A stretch of DNA of 64,000 nucleotides from positions 1 through 64,000 of the forward strand of contig JAQWSE010000008.1 in assembly GCA_029243395.1 (NCBI GenBank), read 5' to 3'. The stretch comes from Paracoccaceae bacterium (GTDB taxonomy: Bacteria; Pseudomonadota; Alphaproteobacteria; Rhodobacterales; Rhodobacteraceae). This document shows, one piece after another, positions 35,470-44,450 of this stretch (positions within the stretch are counted from its first letter, which is position 1; every line of letters starts with the position of its first letter). A model generated the notes under the pieces. The model was given only the letters and a program-made list of their open reading frames with translations, ran no database searches and had not been told where the DNA came from. Made by a program: the position numbers and the translations under genes.

Positions 35470-36687
35470 TCAATTAATATTTTTCAGTTCCATCACAGCA
35501 TCAACGATTCTTTGGCAAGCATCGATAAGCTTTTCTTCTGATTTAGCAAAACATAATCTGAAATAACCGGCACAACCAAATTCCGATCCTGGAACAACAG
35601 CAACTCCGAAATCCTCAAGCAAATAATCACAGAAATCAATATCATTCTTTAGGTTTCTTCCATCTCCCGTTGTGGTCCCCAAAAAATTCTTACAACTTAA
35701 AAAATAGTAAAATGCCCCTTGTGGCTTGGATAATTCACTGAGAAAAATTTGGCTCAGTCTGGATGAAATTAAATCTCTTCTTTTTTCATACACTAGTTTC
35801 CATTCTTCCAAAAACTGTTGGTTACCCCTGAGTGCCTCTAATGCTGCTGCTTGACCAATAGAAGAAGCATTGGTGGTCGACTGTCCTTGCAGTTTTATCA
35901 TTGAGGCTATGAGGTCTTTATGTCCTCCAGCATAACCGATGCGCCAACCCGTCATCGCATAGGCCTTGGAAACTCCGTTTATTGTCAGAATTTTATCTGA
36001 TAAATCTGGGGCAACTTGAGCCATGGTATAAAACTCTTGATTTTCAAATATGACTTTTTCATAGATATCGTCACACATGATACCAACATGGGGACTTTTC
36101 CGTAGAACTTCAGCAATAGCTGACAACTCTTCCTTGTTATAAACTGCACCTGTCGGGTTTCCTGGGGAATTCAAAAGAATCCACCTTGTTTTAGTTGATA
36201 GAGAATTTTCAATTAATTCCGGAGTAATTTTGAAGTTTTGAGCCTCGTTACATGTCACAATTATTGGTTCGCCGTCTGCTATCTTAACCATTTGGGGATA
36301 GCTCACCCAATAAGGAGCAGGGATTATTACCTGATCACCCGGGTTCAAGGAAACTAAAAGCGCATTAAAAATAAGTTGCTTGGCCCCATTACCAATTACT
36401 ATCTCTTCATTTTGATAGATTATTCCATTATCATTTTGAAACTTTTTTACCACCTGGTCTCTTAATTCCTTGGTCCCAGAAACGAAAGTATATTTGGTAG
36501 CCCCCTGCTTGGCAGCTTTAAATGCTGCTTCAATTATAAAATCAGGGGTGTTAAAATCTGGTTCGCCCTCTCCTAACTGTATGATGTCTTTCCCTTGTGC
36601 GCTCAAATCTCGTGCTTTTTCGCCCAGCATCACTGTCGCTGATGGTTTTATGTTCGACATTTTTTTGCTAAGCTGTATGGATCTCAT
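35470..36687 (-). CDS. class I/II pyridoxal-phosphate aminotransferase (aspartate aminotransferase-like)
   Basis: A 405-residue fold-type I aminotransferase. Beginning at the ATG ending at 36687 gives MRSIQLSKKMSNIKPSAT, the normal opening of the alphaproteobacterial AspC/AatA group. Visible are LGEGEPDFNTPDFI (substrate specificity region), NSPGNPTGAVY, DDIYEKV, and the PLP lysine in NGVSKAYAMTGWRIGY; the C-terminal arginine is in YFRLCFA. It probably transaminates aspartate, prephenate or aromatic acids. It lies beside the broken TPP-enzyme gene on the same strand, with a 200-base gap. Confidence 0.88.
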   Translation of the reverse strand: MRSIQLSKKMSNIKPSATVMLGEKARDLSAQGKDIIQLGEGEPDFNTPDFIIEAAFKAAKQGATKYTFVSGTKELRDQVVKKFQNDNGIIYQNEEIVIGNGAKQLIFNALLVSLNPGDQVIIPAPYWVSYPQMVKIADGEPIIVTCNEAQNFKITPELIENSLSTKTRWILLNSPGNPTGAVYNKEELSAIAEVLRKSPHVGIMCDDIYEKVIFENQEFYTMAQVAPDLSDKILTINGVSKAYAMTGWRIGYAGGHKDLIASMIKLQGQSTTNASSIGQAAALEALRGNQQFLEEWKLVYEKRRDLISSRLSQIFLSELSKPQGAFYYFLSCKNFLGTTTGDGRNLKNDIDFCDYLLEDFGVAVVPGSEFGCAGYFRLCFAKSEEKLIDACQRIVDAVMELKNIN

Positions 36688-36889
36688 TATGCAATTAACT
36701 CCCAAGTCAAATAAAATAGATCTCTTTAATAAAGAAACCTTTCACCATAAGAACGAACAGATGACGATAAGTTATCATGAGATAACCTGACTCTTCAATT
36801 AACACCGCCAATGCGCATAGTTGCGAATGAAAATCTTCCAAAATCTAAATAATTTCACCCGCTAATTTATACGAAATAAAAACTGAATA

Positions 36890-38562
36890 CTACTGCTTAA
36901 ACTTCAAAATGTCCTTAAGTTCAAGTCTAGACGATATATTTTCTTTTGGGACAACTAACTCAATCACAGAAACCTGTCTAAGCTTTATAACTTGTTCAAA
37001 TACATTAAAAAATTCATCTGAAGTAGTAACCTTTTCTGCATAGCCCCCCATAGACCTTACCAGAGAAACAAAATCAGGATTCTTTATATCTGTACCGATT
37101 ACTCTATTAGGATATTTTAATTCCTGATGCATCCTAATAGTGCCGTAAGAGGCATTGTTGATTATCACTATAACCATGCTTAGCCCTTGTTGAATGGCCG
37201 TTGAAATTTCGAGACCTGACATGAGAAACCCACCATCACCTACAAAAGATATTACTTGTTTTCTTGGGAAAACTAATGATGCAGCTATAGCTGCCGGAAT
37301 AGCATATCCCATAGAACCACATGTGGTGCCAATTTGCAGACACTTCTCATGAAATTTGATAAATCTTTGTGGCCATCCAGTGTGATTACCAGCATCCAGC
37401 GTGATAATGGAGCTTTCAGAAAGATGATCATTTAATTTGGAACAAATGCGCACCAGATTAGAATGCCTTTTTATTTCAAGCAACTCCGTGTCTTCTTGAT
37501 ACTCTTTTCGAAGTTTTGCAAGCCACAGACCCGATTTGGAATCATCAAACCATAAGCATTTTTCCAGTTGTTGAACCGCCTCACCCGTGTCAGCAACTAT
37601 ACCTAATTCTACCCGAAAAACTCTATCGATCTCACTTTTGTCGGGATAAATGTGAACTATTTTTGCACTGGATTTTTCTGATCCAAACAACTTATAGTGA
37701 TTTGTCGACATGTCACTCAGCCTAGCACCAATCACTAAGATCAAATCTGCTTCCTGAAAGGCCAATAAAAGCTTAGGAGAGACAGAAGTTCCAAGCGTGC
37801 CAACAAAGTTCTTAGAGCGATTATCTATCCTATCTTGTCTCCCAAAACTAGTTACTACGGGAATAGAATTATTCTCTGAAAAAGCTTGTATGCCTCTACG
37901 CGATTCCTTTGACCAGTTGGAACCTCCTAATAAAATAATTGGTTTATCGGCCTGACTGATAAGTTCCTTGATTCTCAATAAATCTCCTGTGACAAAAGAT
38001 TGTTTAGATATTTGATGTGGTTTAATATTTTTTGGAGCCACCTGGTTACTCAACACGTCTTCGGGTAAAGCTAACACGACAGGGCCTTGGCGACCGGATA
38101 GAGCAACCTTAAACGCTCTATTAACATACTCCTCTATACTTTCTGTATTAGGGATCTGATCACACCATTTTGATACTGTAGAAAACATCTCTAGGTAATC
38201 AATTTCTTGAAACGCCTCCCGGCCCAGAACGCTACTAGGGACCTGACCAACAAATAAGATCATCGGTGTGCTATCTTGTTTAGCTATGTGCACACCTACT
38301 GAACCATGGCAGGCCCCAGGTCCTCTTGTCACAAATGCTATTCCAGGATTTCCAGTAATTTTCCATATGCTTCAGCCATATTTGAAGCACCTGACTCATG
38401 ACACGCATTAACTAGTTTTATCTTGTCTTTCTTCTCAAAGATACCATCCAAGATTGCCAGATAGCTCTCACCCGGAACACAAAAAACTTTGTCTACTTTA
38501 TGTTTGATTAGACAATTAACCAGTACCTGACCACCTGATTTCAAAATAGGTTTGTCGCCCAA
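36890..38562 (-). pseudogene. acetolactate synthase-like TPP enzyme broken by a one-base frameshift
   Basis: Two minus-strand frames join into one thiamine-diphosphate enzyme of about 557 residues. The first ends AEAYGKLLEILE; the relatives read AEAYGKLTGNPGIAFVTRGPG, and the second frame supplies GIAF-VTRGPG and onward. One base is missing at about 38356-38362. All other parts are intact: the cofactor-activating Glu in CHESGASNMAEAYGK, FVGQVPSSVLGREAFQEIDY, PVVLALPEDVL, and the TPP-binding GDGGFLMSGLEISTAI with NNASYG. The best start is TTG ending at 38562, six bases after GGAGG; an ATG at 38622 lacks a site. It resembles IlvB/IlvG-like oxoacid enzymes of unknown substrate. The good preservation suggests a very recent mutation or a sequence error. 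Confidence 0.85.
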
Positions 38563-38775
38563 GGGCAGCCTCCCGAAACAAATATTGAAAAGAATGCCAG
38601 ATTTCAAAATTAATGCAAACAAGATTTTTGTTTATTTACTAATCATATCCGCTCAAAAATTAGGCAAAAAAAGACTTTTTATCATATTTTTCCCAAGCAT
38701 GAATATTTTCAATTCCATCCTTACCTTTTTTATCTATATACGGTGTCCAATAAAGGCAAAATAAGAGAATTTTTG

Positions 38776-38949
38776 ATGAAAATTGATGTGGATAGTCCGC
38801 TGGATTCTTATTCCCTGGCAGCTATGGCCAGAACTGAAGATGCACTAGGTTTCTTAATTCAAGATTTGGGATTGGTTGGATCTACAGACGCTTTCAAGAA
38901 TGTTCTTTACGGAGTTAGGTTGTTGTCAAAGGCAAAAATAGGCGCCTAA
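38776..38949 (+). CDS. small hypothetical protein
   Basis: A 57-residue protein starting at ATG 38776 with AAGAGA nine bases upstream; the frame extends to a GTG at 38743 without a ribosome binding site. The sequence (MKIDVDSPLDSYSLAAMART and onward to LLSKAKIGA) is soluble and helical with no known motif. Its closeness to the next hypothetical gene (23 bases) suggests an operon. Function unknown. Confidence 0.5.
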   Translation: MKIDVDSPLDSYSLAAMARTEDALGFLIQDLGLVGSTDAFKNVLYGVRLLSKAKIGA

Positions 38950-38972
38950 CAGACTTTTCTGAAATTATAAAA

Positions 38973-39458
38973 ATGGAAGAAGGGAACCCCTCAAATAAGG
39001 AGGAGAAAGACAGCTTCATAGTTAACGTCTTCCGTGAGGAAATCATTCCAAATGTAATAAAAATAATAAAAAAGGCTGAATTTAAAACGGTCGAAAGAAT
39101 TAAAAATTCAACCCAGTTATGCATAAAAATACCTGAACCAAATCACAATCAATTAAGTGAATTCTCTGGGGAGGTTAAGCGAATCGAAAGAGCGACTATA
39201 TCAAAGATCGCAAGAATTAAAAGTGATGCTGTTCAGAGAATAAAATCAGCTTTGGAACGAGAATATATTGAACCACACTTAGCGGTCCCCGCTAATTCAA
39301 ATTTGGAAGATATTCAAAGTTATGCTGTTAATAATATTAAGTTAATCGGGCTAAGAAAAAGAAAATCCATCCTAGGTAAATTTTTTTCATATGCCGATGA
39401 AGAAGAAAGAAGAGTGGGACAAGTTCTAAAAAAATCTTCTTATAGAAATTTGTTCTAA
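38973..39458 (+). CDS. hypothetical charged, probably coiled-coil protein
   Basis: A 161-residue protein rich in Lys, Arg and Glu that I do not recognise. Residues about 75-105 (GEVKRIERATISKIARIKSD) have heptad-like spacing of Ile/Val and could form a coiled coil. An early Leu/Ile stretch (REEIIPNVIKIIKKAEF) is amphipathic. No signal peptide, membrane segment or Cys motif. It follows a small hypothetical gene on the same strand. Confidence 0.55.
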   Translation: MEEGNPSNKEEKDSFIVNVFREEIIPNVIKIIKKAEFKTVERIKNSTQLCIKIPEPNHNQLSEFSGEVKRIERATISKIARIKSDAVQRIKSALEREYIEPHLAVPANSNLEDIQSYAVNNIKLIGLRKRKSILGKFFSYADEEERRVGQVLKKSSYRNLF

Positions 39459-39538
39459 AAATCTTTATTAATGCACTACAAAGTAGTTTAAACTTAATTA
39501 TGTAAACCTTCCGTTTTGGAGCTTGTAGGCCATTAGAA

Positions 39539-40036
39539 ATGCAAAAAAACAATAATCTATATGCTAAAATTACTGATGACATTGAAGAACGTGTGAACGA
39601 AATAGTTGCGGGTAAATATCAGCAGGCAGCCCTTGGGACCATTGATGCAAATGGATGTCCAATGGTGACTAAAGTTATTCCAATGTTTCATTCTGACAAG
39701 ATTTATCTTTTGCTAAGTGATTTGAGTGAACATACTAAGAATTTAGCTAAGAATAATAATTCTTCTATTTATTTTGCGGAAAAAGAAATCCACAAAATCA
39801 GATCCAACAATCCTAGGCTAACACTTCAAGGAACGTTAAAGAGGATGGCTTTGAGCAAAAAAAATTCAAAGTTTCAGAAATTGTTGAAGCATTATAATAA
39901 AATAGAACCTGGGGCCAAAATGTGGGCTATGTTTGTGGACTTTAATTTTTATATTTTTTATAAAAAAAGACAACTTTTTGTAGAAGGATTTGGTAAAGCC
40001 TTTGAAGAAAAACACGAGGAAACGACCACATCATGA
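39539..40036 (+). CDS. HugZ / pyridoxamine-phosphate-oxidase-like protein
   Basis: A 165-residue split-barrel flavin-like protein. It has QQAALGTIDANGCPMVTKVIPMFHSDKIYLLLSDLSEHTKNLAKN, the typical N-terminal part of the HugZ/PNPOx-like group, then ITLQG-type strand LTLQGTLKRMAL. HugZ members bind or degrade haem; other relatives bind FMN or F420. The C-terminal haem-binding extension of HugZ is only partly present, so activity is open. Its stop overlaps the next gene's start by four bases. Confidence 0.75.
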   Translation: MQKNNNLYAKITDDIEERVNEIVAGKYQQAALGTIDANGCPMVTKVIPMFHSDKIYLLLSDLSEHTKNLAKNNNSSIYFAEKEIHKIRSNNPRLTLQGTLKRMALSKKNSKFQKLLKHYNKIEPGAKMWAMFVDFNFYIFYKKRQLFVEGFGKAFEEKHEETTTS

Positions 40037-40308
40037 ATATTTTCATAAAATCCCTGAAATCCCTTAGAAAACGGATCTCTTATCCATTATTATCATCGGC
40101 ATCCTTTGTGTGTATGTTGATATGCACTGCTGCCAATTCTGGCCAAACTTATTATGAAGGACAAGAAGCAGAATCAATTATAAAATCTGGTGAACTGCAG
40201 GAAAAAATTAAGGAGGAAGATCATATTCATCTGATCCTTGAATATAAGGAAAATGTTTTCTGGTGTACGGTAGAAAATAATGGCAACAAGACCTGTACAG
40301 AATATTAA
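40033..40308 (+). CDS. small secreted hypothetical protein
   Basis: A 91-residue protein with a basic N-region (KSLKSLRKR) and a hydrophobic segment (about 18-34, LLSSASFVCMLICTA) ending in ANS-GQ, so a signal peptide or lipid-anchored N-terminus is likely. The mature part is acidic and carries a Cys pair (FWCTVENNGNKTCTEY). It overlaps the gene before by four bases and mepA after by 29. I do not recognise the family. Confidence 0.6.
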   Translation: MNIFIKSLKSLRKRISYPLLSSASFVCMLICTAANSGQTYYEGQEAESIIKSGELQEKIKEEDHIHLILEYKENVFWCTVENNGNKTCTEY

Positions 40309-41212
40309 ACCTGCTATCATTTTAAGCCTATTATTCTTAATTGGATTTGGGTCATTTGATGCAGTATTTTGCCATGACCCGAAAAAGAACCTGCTCGCAA
40401 ACAAGATATTTGGAGGCTTTAACACTCCTACGAAAGGAAATTCAAAACCTATAGGATTTTACGCCAAAGGCTGTCTCTCTGGTGCTGTTCAACTGGATGA
40501 TACGGGTCCTCACTGGCAAATAATGCGCCCGAGTAGAAATCGTAATTGGGGTCATCCCAACACAATTAATTTTATAAAAAACTTGAGTGAAAAAACTTCA
40601 GAACTTGGCTGGAAAGGTTTATACATTGGAGACATCGGGGGACCACGAGGTGGTCCTATGCCTTATGGTCATCAATCTCATCAAATTGGACTTGATGTAG
40701 ATATATGGTTATTACAACCTAAGAGCTTATCCCTAACCAAAAAGCAACGGGACAACCTGGAATCAATTTCTGTAAGAAAAAAAAATTTAAGAGAAGTGAA
40801 TGGCAATTGGACCTTAACCCATGCCAAAATCTTAAAATCAGCAGCAGAAGATGATAGCGTGGACAGAATCTTCATTAATGCTCCAGTAAAAATTTGGATG
40901 TGCGAAAACCTTTCTGGTCGCAACAAATGGTTACAGAAAATTAGACCGATCTGGGGTCACCATTCGCATTTTCATGTACGATTAAAATGTCCTAAAGGAT
41001 CGTCAGCATGTTTAAAACAACAACCAACAGTTTCTGAGATCTCAAAGAGTTACAATGGATGTGATGAAACCCTTTACTGGTGGGTAACCAAGGCACTGGA
41101 TCCGCCAGATCCAAAAAAAATAAAACCCAAAATAAAGAAGAAGAAAGGGGCTAGAGACTATAAAATGGAGGATCTACCAAAACAGTGCTACAAAGTCATC
41201 CATATGAAATAA
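40280..41212 (+). CDS. mepA: penicillin-insensitive murein endopeptidase
   Basis: A 310-residue periplasmic zinc endopeptidase that cuts D-Ala-meso-diaminopimelate cross-links in murein. Residues 1-32 form a signal peptide. The MepA/LAS-type metal site is clear: GHQSHQIGLDVDIW supplies His and Asp ligands, and WGHHSHFHVRL the further histidines. Cysteines in GCLSGAV, MCEN, KCPKGS and QCYK may form disulfides as in E. coli MepA. The C-terminus has a Lys-rich stretch (KKIKPKIKKKKGARDYK). The first 29 bases overlap the previous gene. Confidence 0.9.
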   Translation: MATRPVQNIKPAIILSLLFLIGFGSFDAVFCHDPKKNLLANKIFGGFNTPTKGNSKPIGFYAKGCLSGAVQLDDTGPHWQIMRPSRNRNWGHPNTINFIKNLSEKTSELGWKGLYIGDIGGPRGGPMPYGHQSHQIGLDVDIWLLQPKSLSLTKKQRDNLESISVRKKNLREVNGNWTLTHAKILKSAAEDDSVDRIFINAPVKIWMCENLSGRNKWLQKIRPIWGHHSHFHVRLKCPKGSSACLKQQPTVSEISKSYNGCDETLYWWVTKALDPPDPKKIKPKIKKKKGARDYKMEDLPKQCYKVIHMK

Positions 41213-41326
41213 ACCGTATACTCAAAGGCTAGACTCAAACGGATCGAAAACCTACTCATCGATACAGGGCTTATGCCTGATTGAGAGTAAAAGGTAATAT
41301 CACGGACGCAACCCAGTAATTGTTTT

Positions 41327-41342
41327 AAGCGCGTATGCGCTT
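41327..41342. terminator. small GC hairpin downstream of mepA
   Basis: AAGCGC-GTAT-GCGCTT is a perfect 6-bp stem with a 4-base loop, 114 bases after the mepA stop and 70 bases before the convergent oxygenase stop. A T-rich stretch starts a few bases after (TTTCG). A bidirectional terminator is plausible but weak. Confidence 0.4.
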
Positions 41343-41409
41343 TCGTGTCGATGTTCTATTTTTCCCATTAGATGTTTTCTTTATTTATTATGATTATAAA
41401 GTTTGTAGG

Positions 41410-42012
41410 CTATTTCTTATTCAATAATAATGAATTAAACGCTATCGTTATTCTATCTTGATCTGAGTCATTTGGATAAACGCTATGGAGAAGGAATGAT
41501 GGGAAAATAATCATTTGACCAGCTTTTGGCCTTATCCTCATTATCGGATCAAATCCATTCTTGGGTAGTATTCTGGCTAAATCTCTTCCCTCTTGATTTG
41601 GGTTTATAAACTCAATCATACCAGAGTTCCCAGTTACATCATTAGGCTGTTGAACATATAAAACTCCAGACCAATGAGAATTAGGGTGGCTATGAATCAT
41701 ATTAGAACCCCCTTTAGGGTTGACGTTAATCCAACCCGCAAATCTTGCATCAATAGACTCAGGATCGAAGTTTTCATCATAACTTTTCATGATTGAGGCT
41801 ATTGAAGATGCACAATTGGAACACACTCCACGAAAGCTCTCTTCTTTTCTAGAAAAAAGATCCGATGTTGAATGCCAACCATGGTTATTAGAGATACTAA
41901 AACCAGAATCGTTATCCCTGACCAAATATATATCTTTTTTTAGTGTTTCTAAAAACTCTTCACTTAAGTTAGAGTCTACTACGTGAACTGGTACAGAAAA
42001 GCCTATTTGCAT
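41410..42012 (-). CDS. putative 2-oxoglutarate/Fe(II) oxygenase (TIGR02466 type)
   Basis: A 200-residue cupin-like 2OG-Fe(II) oxygenase. The iron ligands are apparent: His in IHSHPNSHWSGVLYV, and the distal His in FLLHSVYPN, with RITIAFN carrying the 2-oxoglutarate-binding Arg. The family name refers to uncharacterised oxygenases common in marine bacteria and phages. It lies just downstream of the tRNA-Lys gene on the same strand. Substrate unknown. Confidence 0.82.
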   Translation of the reverse strand: MQIGFSVPVHVVDSNLSEEFLETLKKDIYLVRDNDSGFSISNNHGWHSTSDLFSRKEESFRGVCSNCASSIASIMKSYDENFDPESIDARFAGWINVNPKGGSNMIHSHPNSHWSGVLYVQQPNDVTGNSGMIEFINPNQEGRDLARILPKNGFDPIMRIRPKAGQMIIFPSFLLHSVYPNDSDQDRITIAFNSLLLNKK

Positions 42013-42054
42013 AGATCAAAATCCTAACTGGCCTAAAATAGTCCAAAATTATAG

Positions 42055-42130
42055 TGGTGAGCCCGACAGGATTCGAACCTGTGACCCACTGATTAAAAGT
42101 CAGTTGCTCTACCAACTGAGCTACGGGCCC
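42055..42130 (-). tRNA. tRNA-Lys (anticodon TTT)
   Basis: The minus strand gives a 76-nt cloverleaf: acceptor GGGCCCG paired with CGGGCTC, D-arm GCTC-AGTTGGTA-GAGC, anticodon stem ACTGA/TCAGT with loop CTTTTAA (anticodon at 42095-42097), T-arm ACAGG-TTCGAAT-CCTGT, and an encoded CCA. All stems pair. Confidence 0.97.
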
Positions 42131-42253
42131 CCGACAACTGATGTATTCTTTCAAATTATAATGGTCAAGTGTAATTTCAGGTAACCAGTATGAATTCCCA
42201 TGTTACTATCAATTTGGACTGGATCATCAAATAGGTGTAAGCTATAAAACCGC

Positions 42254-43093
42254 ATGAGACAGAAAACTGGCACAAAAAATATTCTATTTAAGAAAATGCA
42301 CGGACTAGGCAATGACTTTGTTATTGTAGATTGTCGGAGAAAAGGGAACTCCTTTAACATTGATCAAATAAAATTTCTAGGAAATAGAAATTTAGGTATT
42401 GGCTTCGATCAGTTAGTGACAATAAGCACTAGCTCTAAGAATGATATATCTGCTCACCTTAATTTCTGGAACTCGGATGGATCGGAGTCTTTAACCTGCG
42501 GAAATGCAACTCGGTGTGTAGCAGATTTATTGATGTCAGAAATGAATCGTGAAGAGTTAATTATATCAACTGGTCATCACGAAATAAAATGTAAACGAGT
42601 GAATAATGAGTTAATTTCAACAAATTTAGGGCAACCTCAAATCAATTGGGATGAAATTCCATTGTCAAGAAAATGTGATACGCTCAGTTTACCGCTTGAA
42701 GGCAACCCTGTTGCCACAAATATGGGTAATCCACATTGTACTTATTTTGTAAAAAATATAGAAACTCATTCTATTTCGAAGACGGGTTCAGAAACTGAAA
42801 TCAATTCATTGTTTCCTCAAAAAACTAACGTTCAAATCGCAGAAATAATAAACCCCACAACTATCAAAGTAAAGGTTTGGGAAAGAGGGTCTGGAGTGAC
42901 GCTAGCATCCAGTTCTTCAGCATGTGCAGTCGCCGTTGCATCAAATAGGCTTGCCCTTACTACTGGTGTTGTAAGAGTAGCCTTAGATGGTGGAAATCTT
43001 CTTGTTGACTGGCAAGAGGATGGGGTCTGGGTAACCGGCCCCACAGCTTTTGTTTTTGCTGGAGAAATTTCTGAAGAGGCACTTAAGATATAA
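42254..43093 (+). CDS. dapF: diaminopimelate epimerase with altered catalytic site
   Basis: A 279-residue DapF, which converts LL- to meso-diaminopimelate for lysine and murein. The N-terminal half is normal (KMHGLGNDFVIVD; catalytic Cys in TCGNATRC), as are NPHCTYFV and WERGSGVTLA. But the second catalytic loop, ACGSGACA in active enzymes, reads ASSSSACA here (codons TCC AGT TCT TCA at 42908-42919), so the Cys equivalent to E. coli Cys217 is Ser. Two-base-acid racemases need both cysteines, so activity is doubtful unless another residue substitutes. It sits in front of mtaB with an 11-base gap, as in Rhodobacterales. Confidence 0.9.
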   Translation: MRQKTGTKNILFKKMHGLGNDFVIVDCRRKGNSFNIDQIKFLGNRNLGIGFDQLVTISTSSKNDISAHLNFWNSDGSESLTCGNATRCVADLLMSEMNREELIISTGHHEIKCKRVNNELISTNLGQPQINWDEIPLSRKCDTLSLPLEGNPVATNMGNPHCTYFVKNIETHSISKTGSETEINSLFPQKTNVQIAEIINPTTIKVKVWERGSGVTLASSSSACAVAVASNRLALTTGVVRVALDGGNLLVDWQEDGVWVTGPTAFVFAGEISEEALKI

Positions 43094-43104
43094 GCTCGTT
43101 TCAT

Positions 43105-44379
43105 ATGCAAGAAAATATTTTCAAAACCTTTGGATGTCGACTAAATAGCTTTGAAACTGAAGTCATGAAAAGCTTCGTAAAGGAAAAAGGGCTACGTAAT
43201 GTAGTGATCTTAAACACTTGCGCCGTAACCTCAGAGGCAGAGAGAAAAGCAAAACGTGAAATCCAGAAATTGCGAAATCAAAATCCGAATTCCTTTATAA
43301 TTGTGACCGGATGTGCTGCTCAATTAAAACCGTCTTTTTTCCAGAATATAGAGGCGGTTAATCTTGTTCTTGGAAACGCCGAAAAACTATCCGGAGTTTT
43401 TTGGGACAAAATATCAAAAATTAAAACAGATAAAAAACCACCTAATAATGCGGATTTCTTGTCCGACATCATGAGTCATTCTAAACTTCCTTCAAAAAAT
43501 ATTAAGCCATCTACAACAAAAACCAGAGCGTTCATTGGGATACAAAATGGCTGTGACCATCGTTGCACTTTTTGTATTATTCCTTATGCAAGAGGAAATT
43601 CTCGATCACTTACGCCCAACCAGATTAAGGAGCAAATTGAATATTTAGTATCAAATGGATTGAAAGAAGTTGTCTTGACAGGGGTAGATATTACATCCTG
43701 GGGCTCTGATTTAGTAAATCCGAAAAAATTGGGTGATTTAATAGAATTCATACTCAAATCTATTCCTAGATTACCTAGACTAAGAATCTCATCCATAGAC
43801 AGTGTGGAAGCAGATCCAAAACTAATTAAGCTTTTGTGTGAGGAGGAAAGACTGATGCCTCACCTGCATCTTTCACTACAATCAGGTGACAATTTGATTC
43901 TAAAGAGAATGAAGAGAAGGCACAGTCGAGAAGATGCTATTGAATTTTGTAACACACTGAAAAAGGCGCGACCAGAAATGACCTTCAGTGCCGATTTAAT
44001 TACAGGGTTTCCCACAGAAGACCAAGAAATGTTTGAGAAAACTATAGAGATAATAGAAGAATGTAAGATTGATTGGTTACACGTTTTCCCATTTTCCCCC
44101 CGACCAGGAACTCCGGCTGCGAGAATGCCTCAGATATCCAGATCCCTGATTGAGACACGTGCCGCCAAACTTCGGGACATAAGTCAGAGCAAACTAAACC
44201 GACACCTTGATCTTAAGATAGGTAGCATCCAAAGTATTTTAGTAGAAGCAAACTTAAAGGGGTTCACCAAAGACTTTAGCAGAGTAACTTTCCCACAAGG
44301 ATCGACAATTGGAGAAATCGTTGAAATGAGGATAAAATCTCGACACAATAACGAGCTCTATGGTTTGCCCATTGCTTGA
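43105..44379 (+). CDS. mtaB: tRNA t6A37 methylthiotransferase (radical SAM)
   Basis: A 424-residue methylthiotransferase that makes ms2t6A37 in tRNA. The N-terminal UPF0004 domain supplies three cluster cysteines (FGCRLN, NTCAVTSEAE, TGCAAQ), and the radical SAM domain has GCDHRCTFCIIPYARG. LHLSLQSGDNLILKRMKRRH is the MtaB form of that motif, and DLITGFPTED follows. The C-terminal TRAM-like part is short. It shares an operon with dapF. Confidence 0.93.
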   Translation: MQENIFKTFGCRLNSFETEVMKSFVKEKGLRNVVILNTCAVTSEAERKAKREIQKLRNQNPNSFIIVTGCAAQLKPSFFQNIEAVNLVLGNAEKLSGVFWDKISKIKTDKKPPNNADFLSDIMSHSKLPSKNIKPSTTKTRAFIGIQNGCDHRCTFCIIPYARGNSRSLTPNQIKEQIEYLVSNGLKEVVLTGVDITSWGSDLVNPKKLGDLIEFILKSIPRLPRLRISSIDSVEADPKLIKLLCEEERLMPHLHLSLQSGDNLILKRMKRRHSREDAIEFCNTLKKARPEMTFSADLITGFPTEDQEMFEKTIEIIEECKIDWLHVFPFSPRPGTPAARMPQISRSLIETRAAKLRDISQSKLNRHLDLKIGSIQSILVEANLKGFTKDFSRVTFPQGSTIGEIVEMRIKSRHNNELYGLPIA

Positions 44380-44450
44380 TCAAACACTGAATCCTTCATT
44401 TTTGCTATGTTATTAAATCCACAATATCCCTGCTCTTAAAGAGCTTAACA

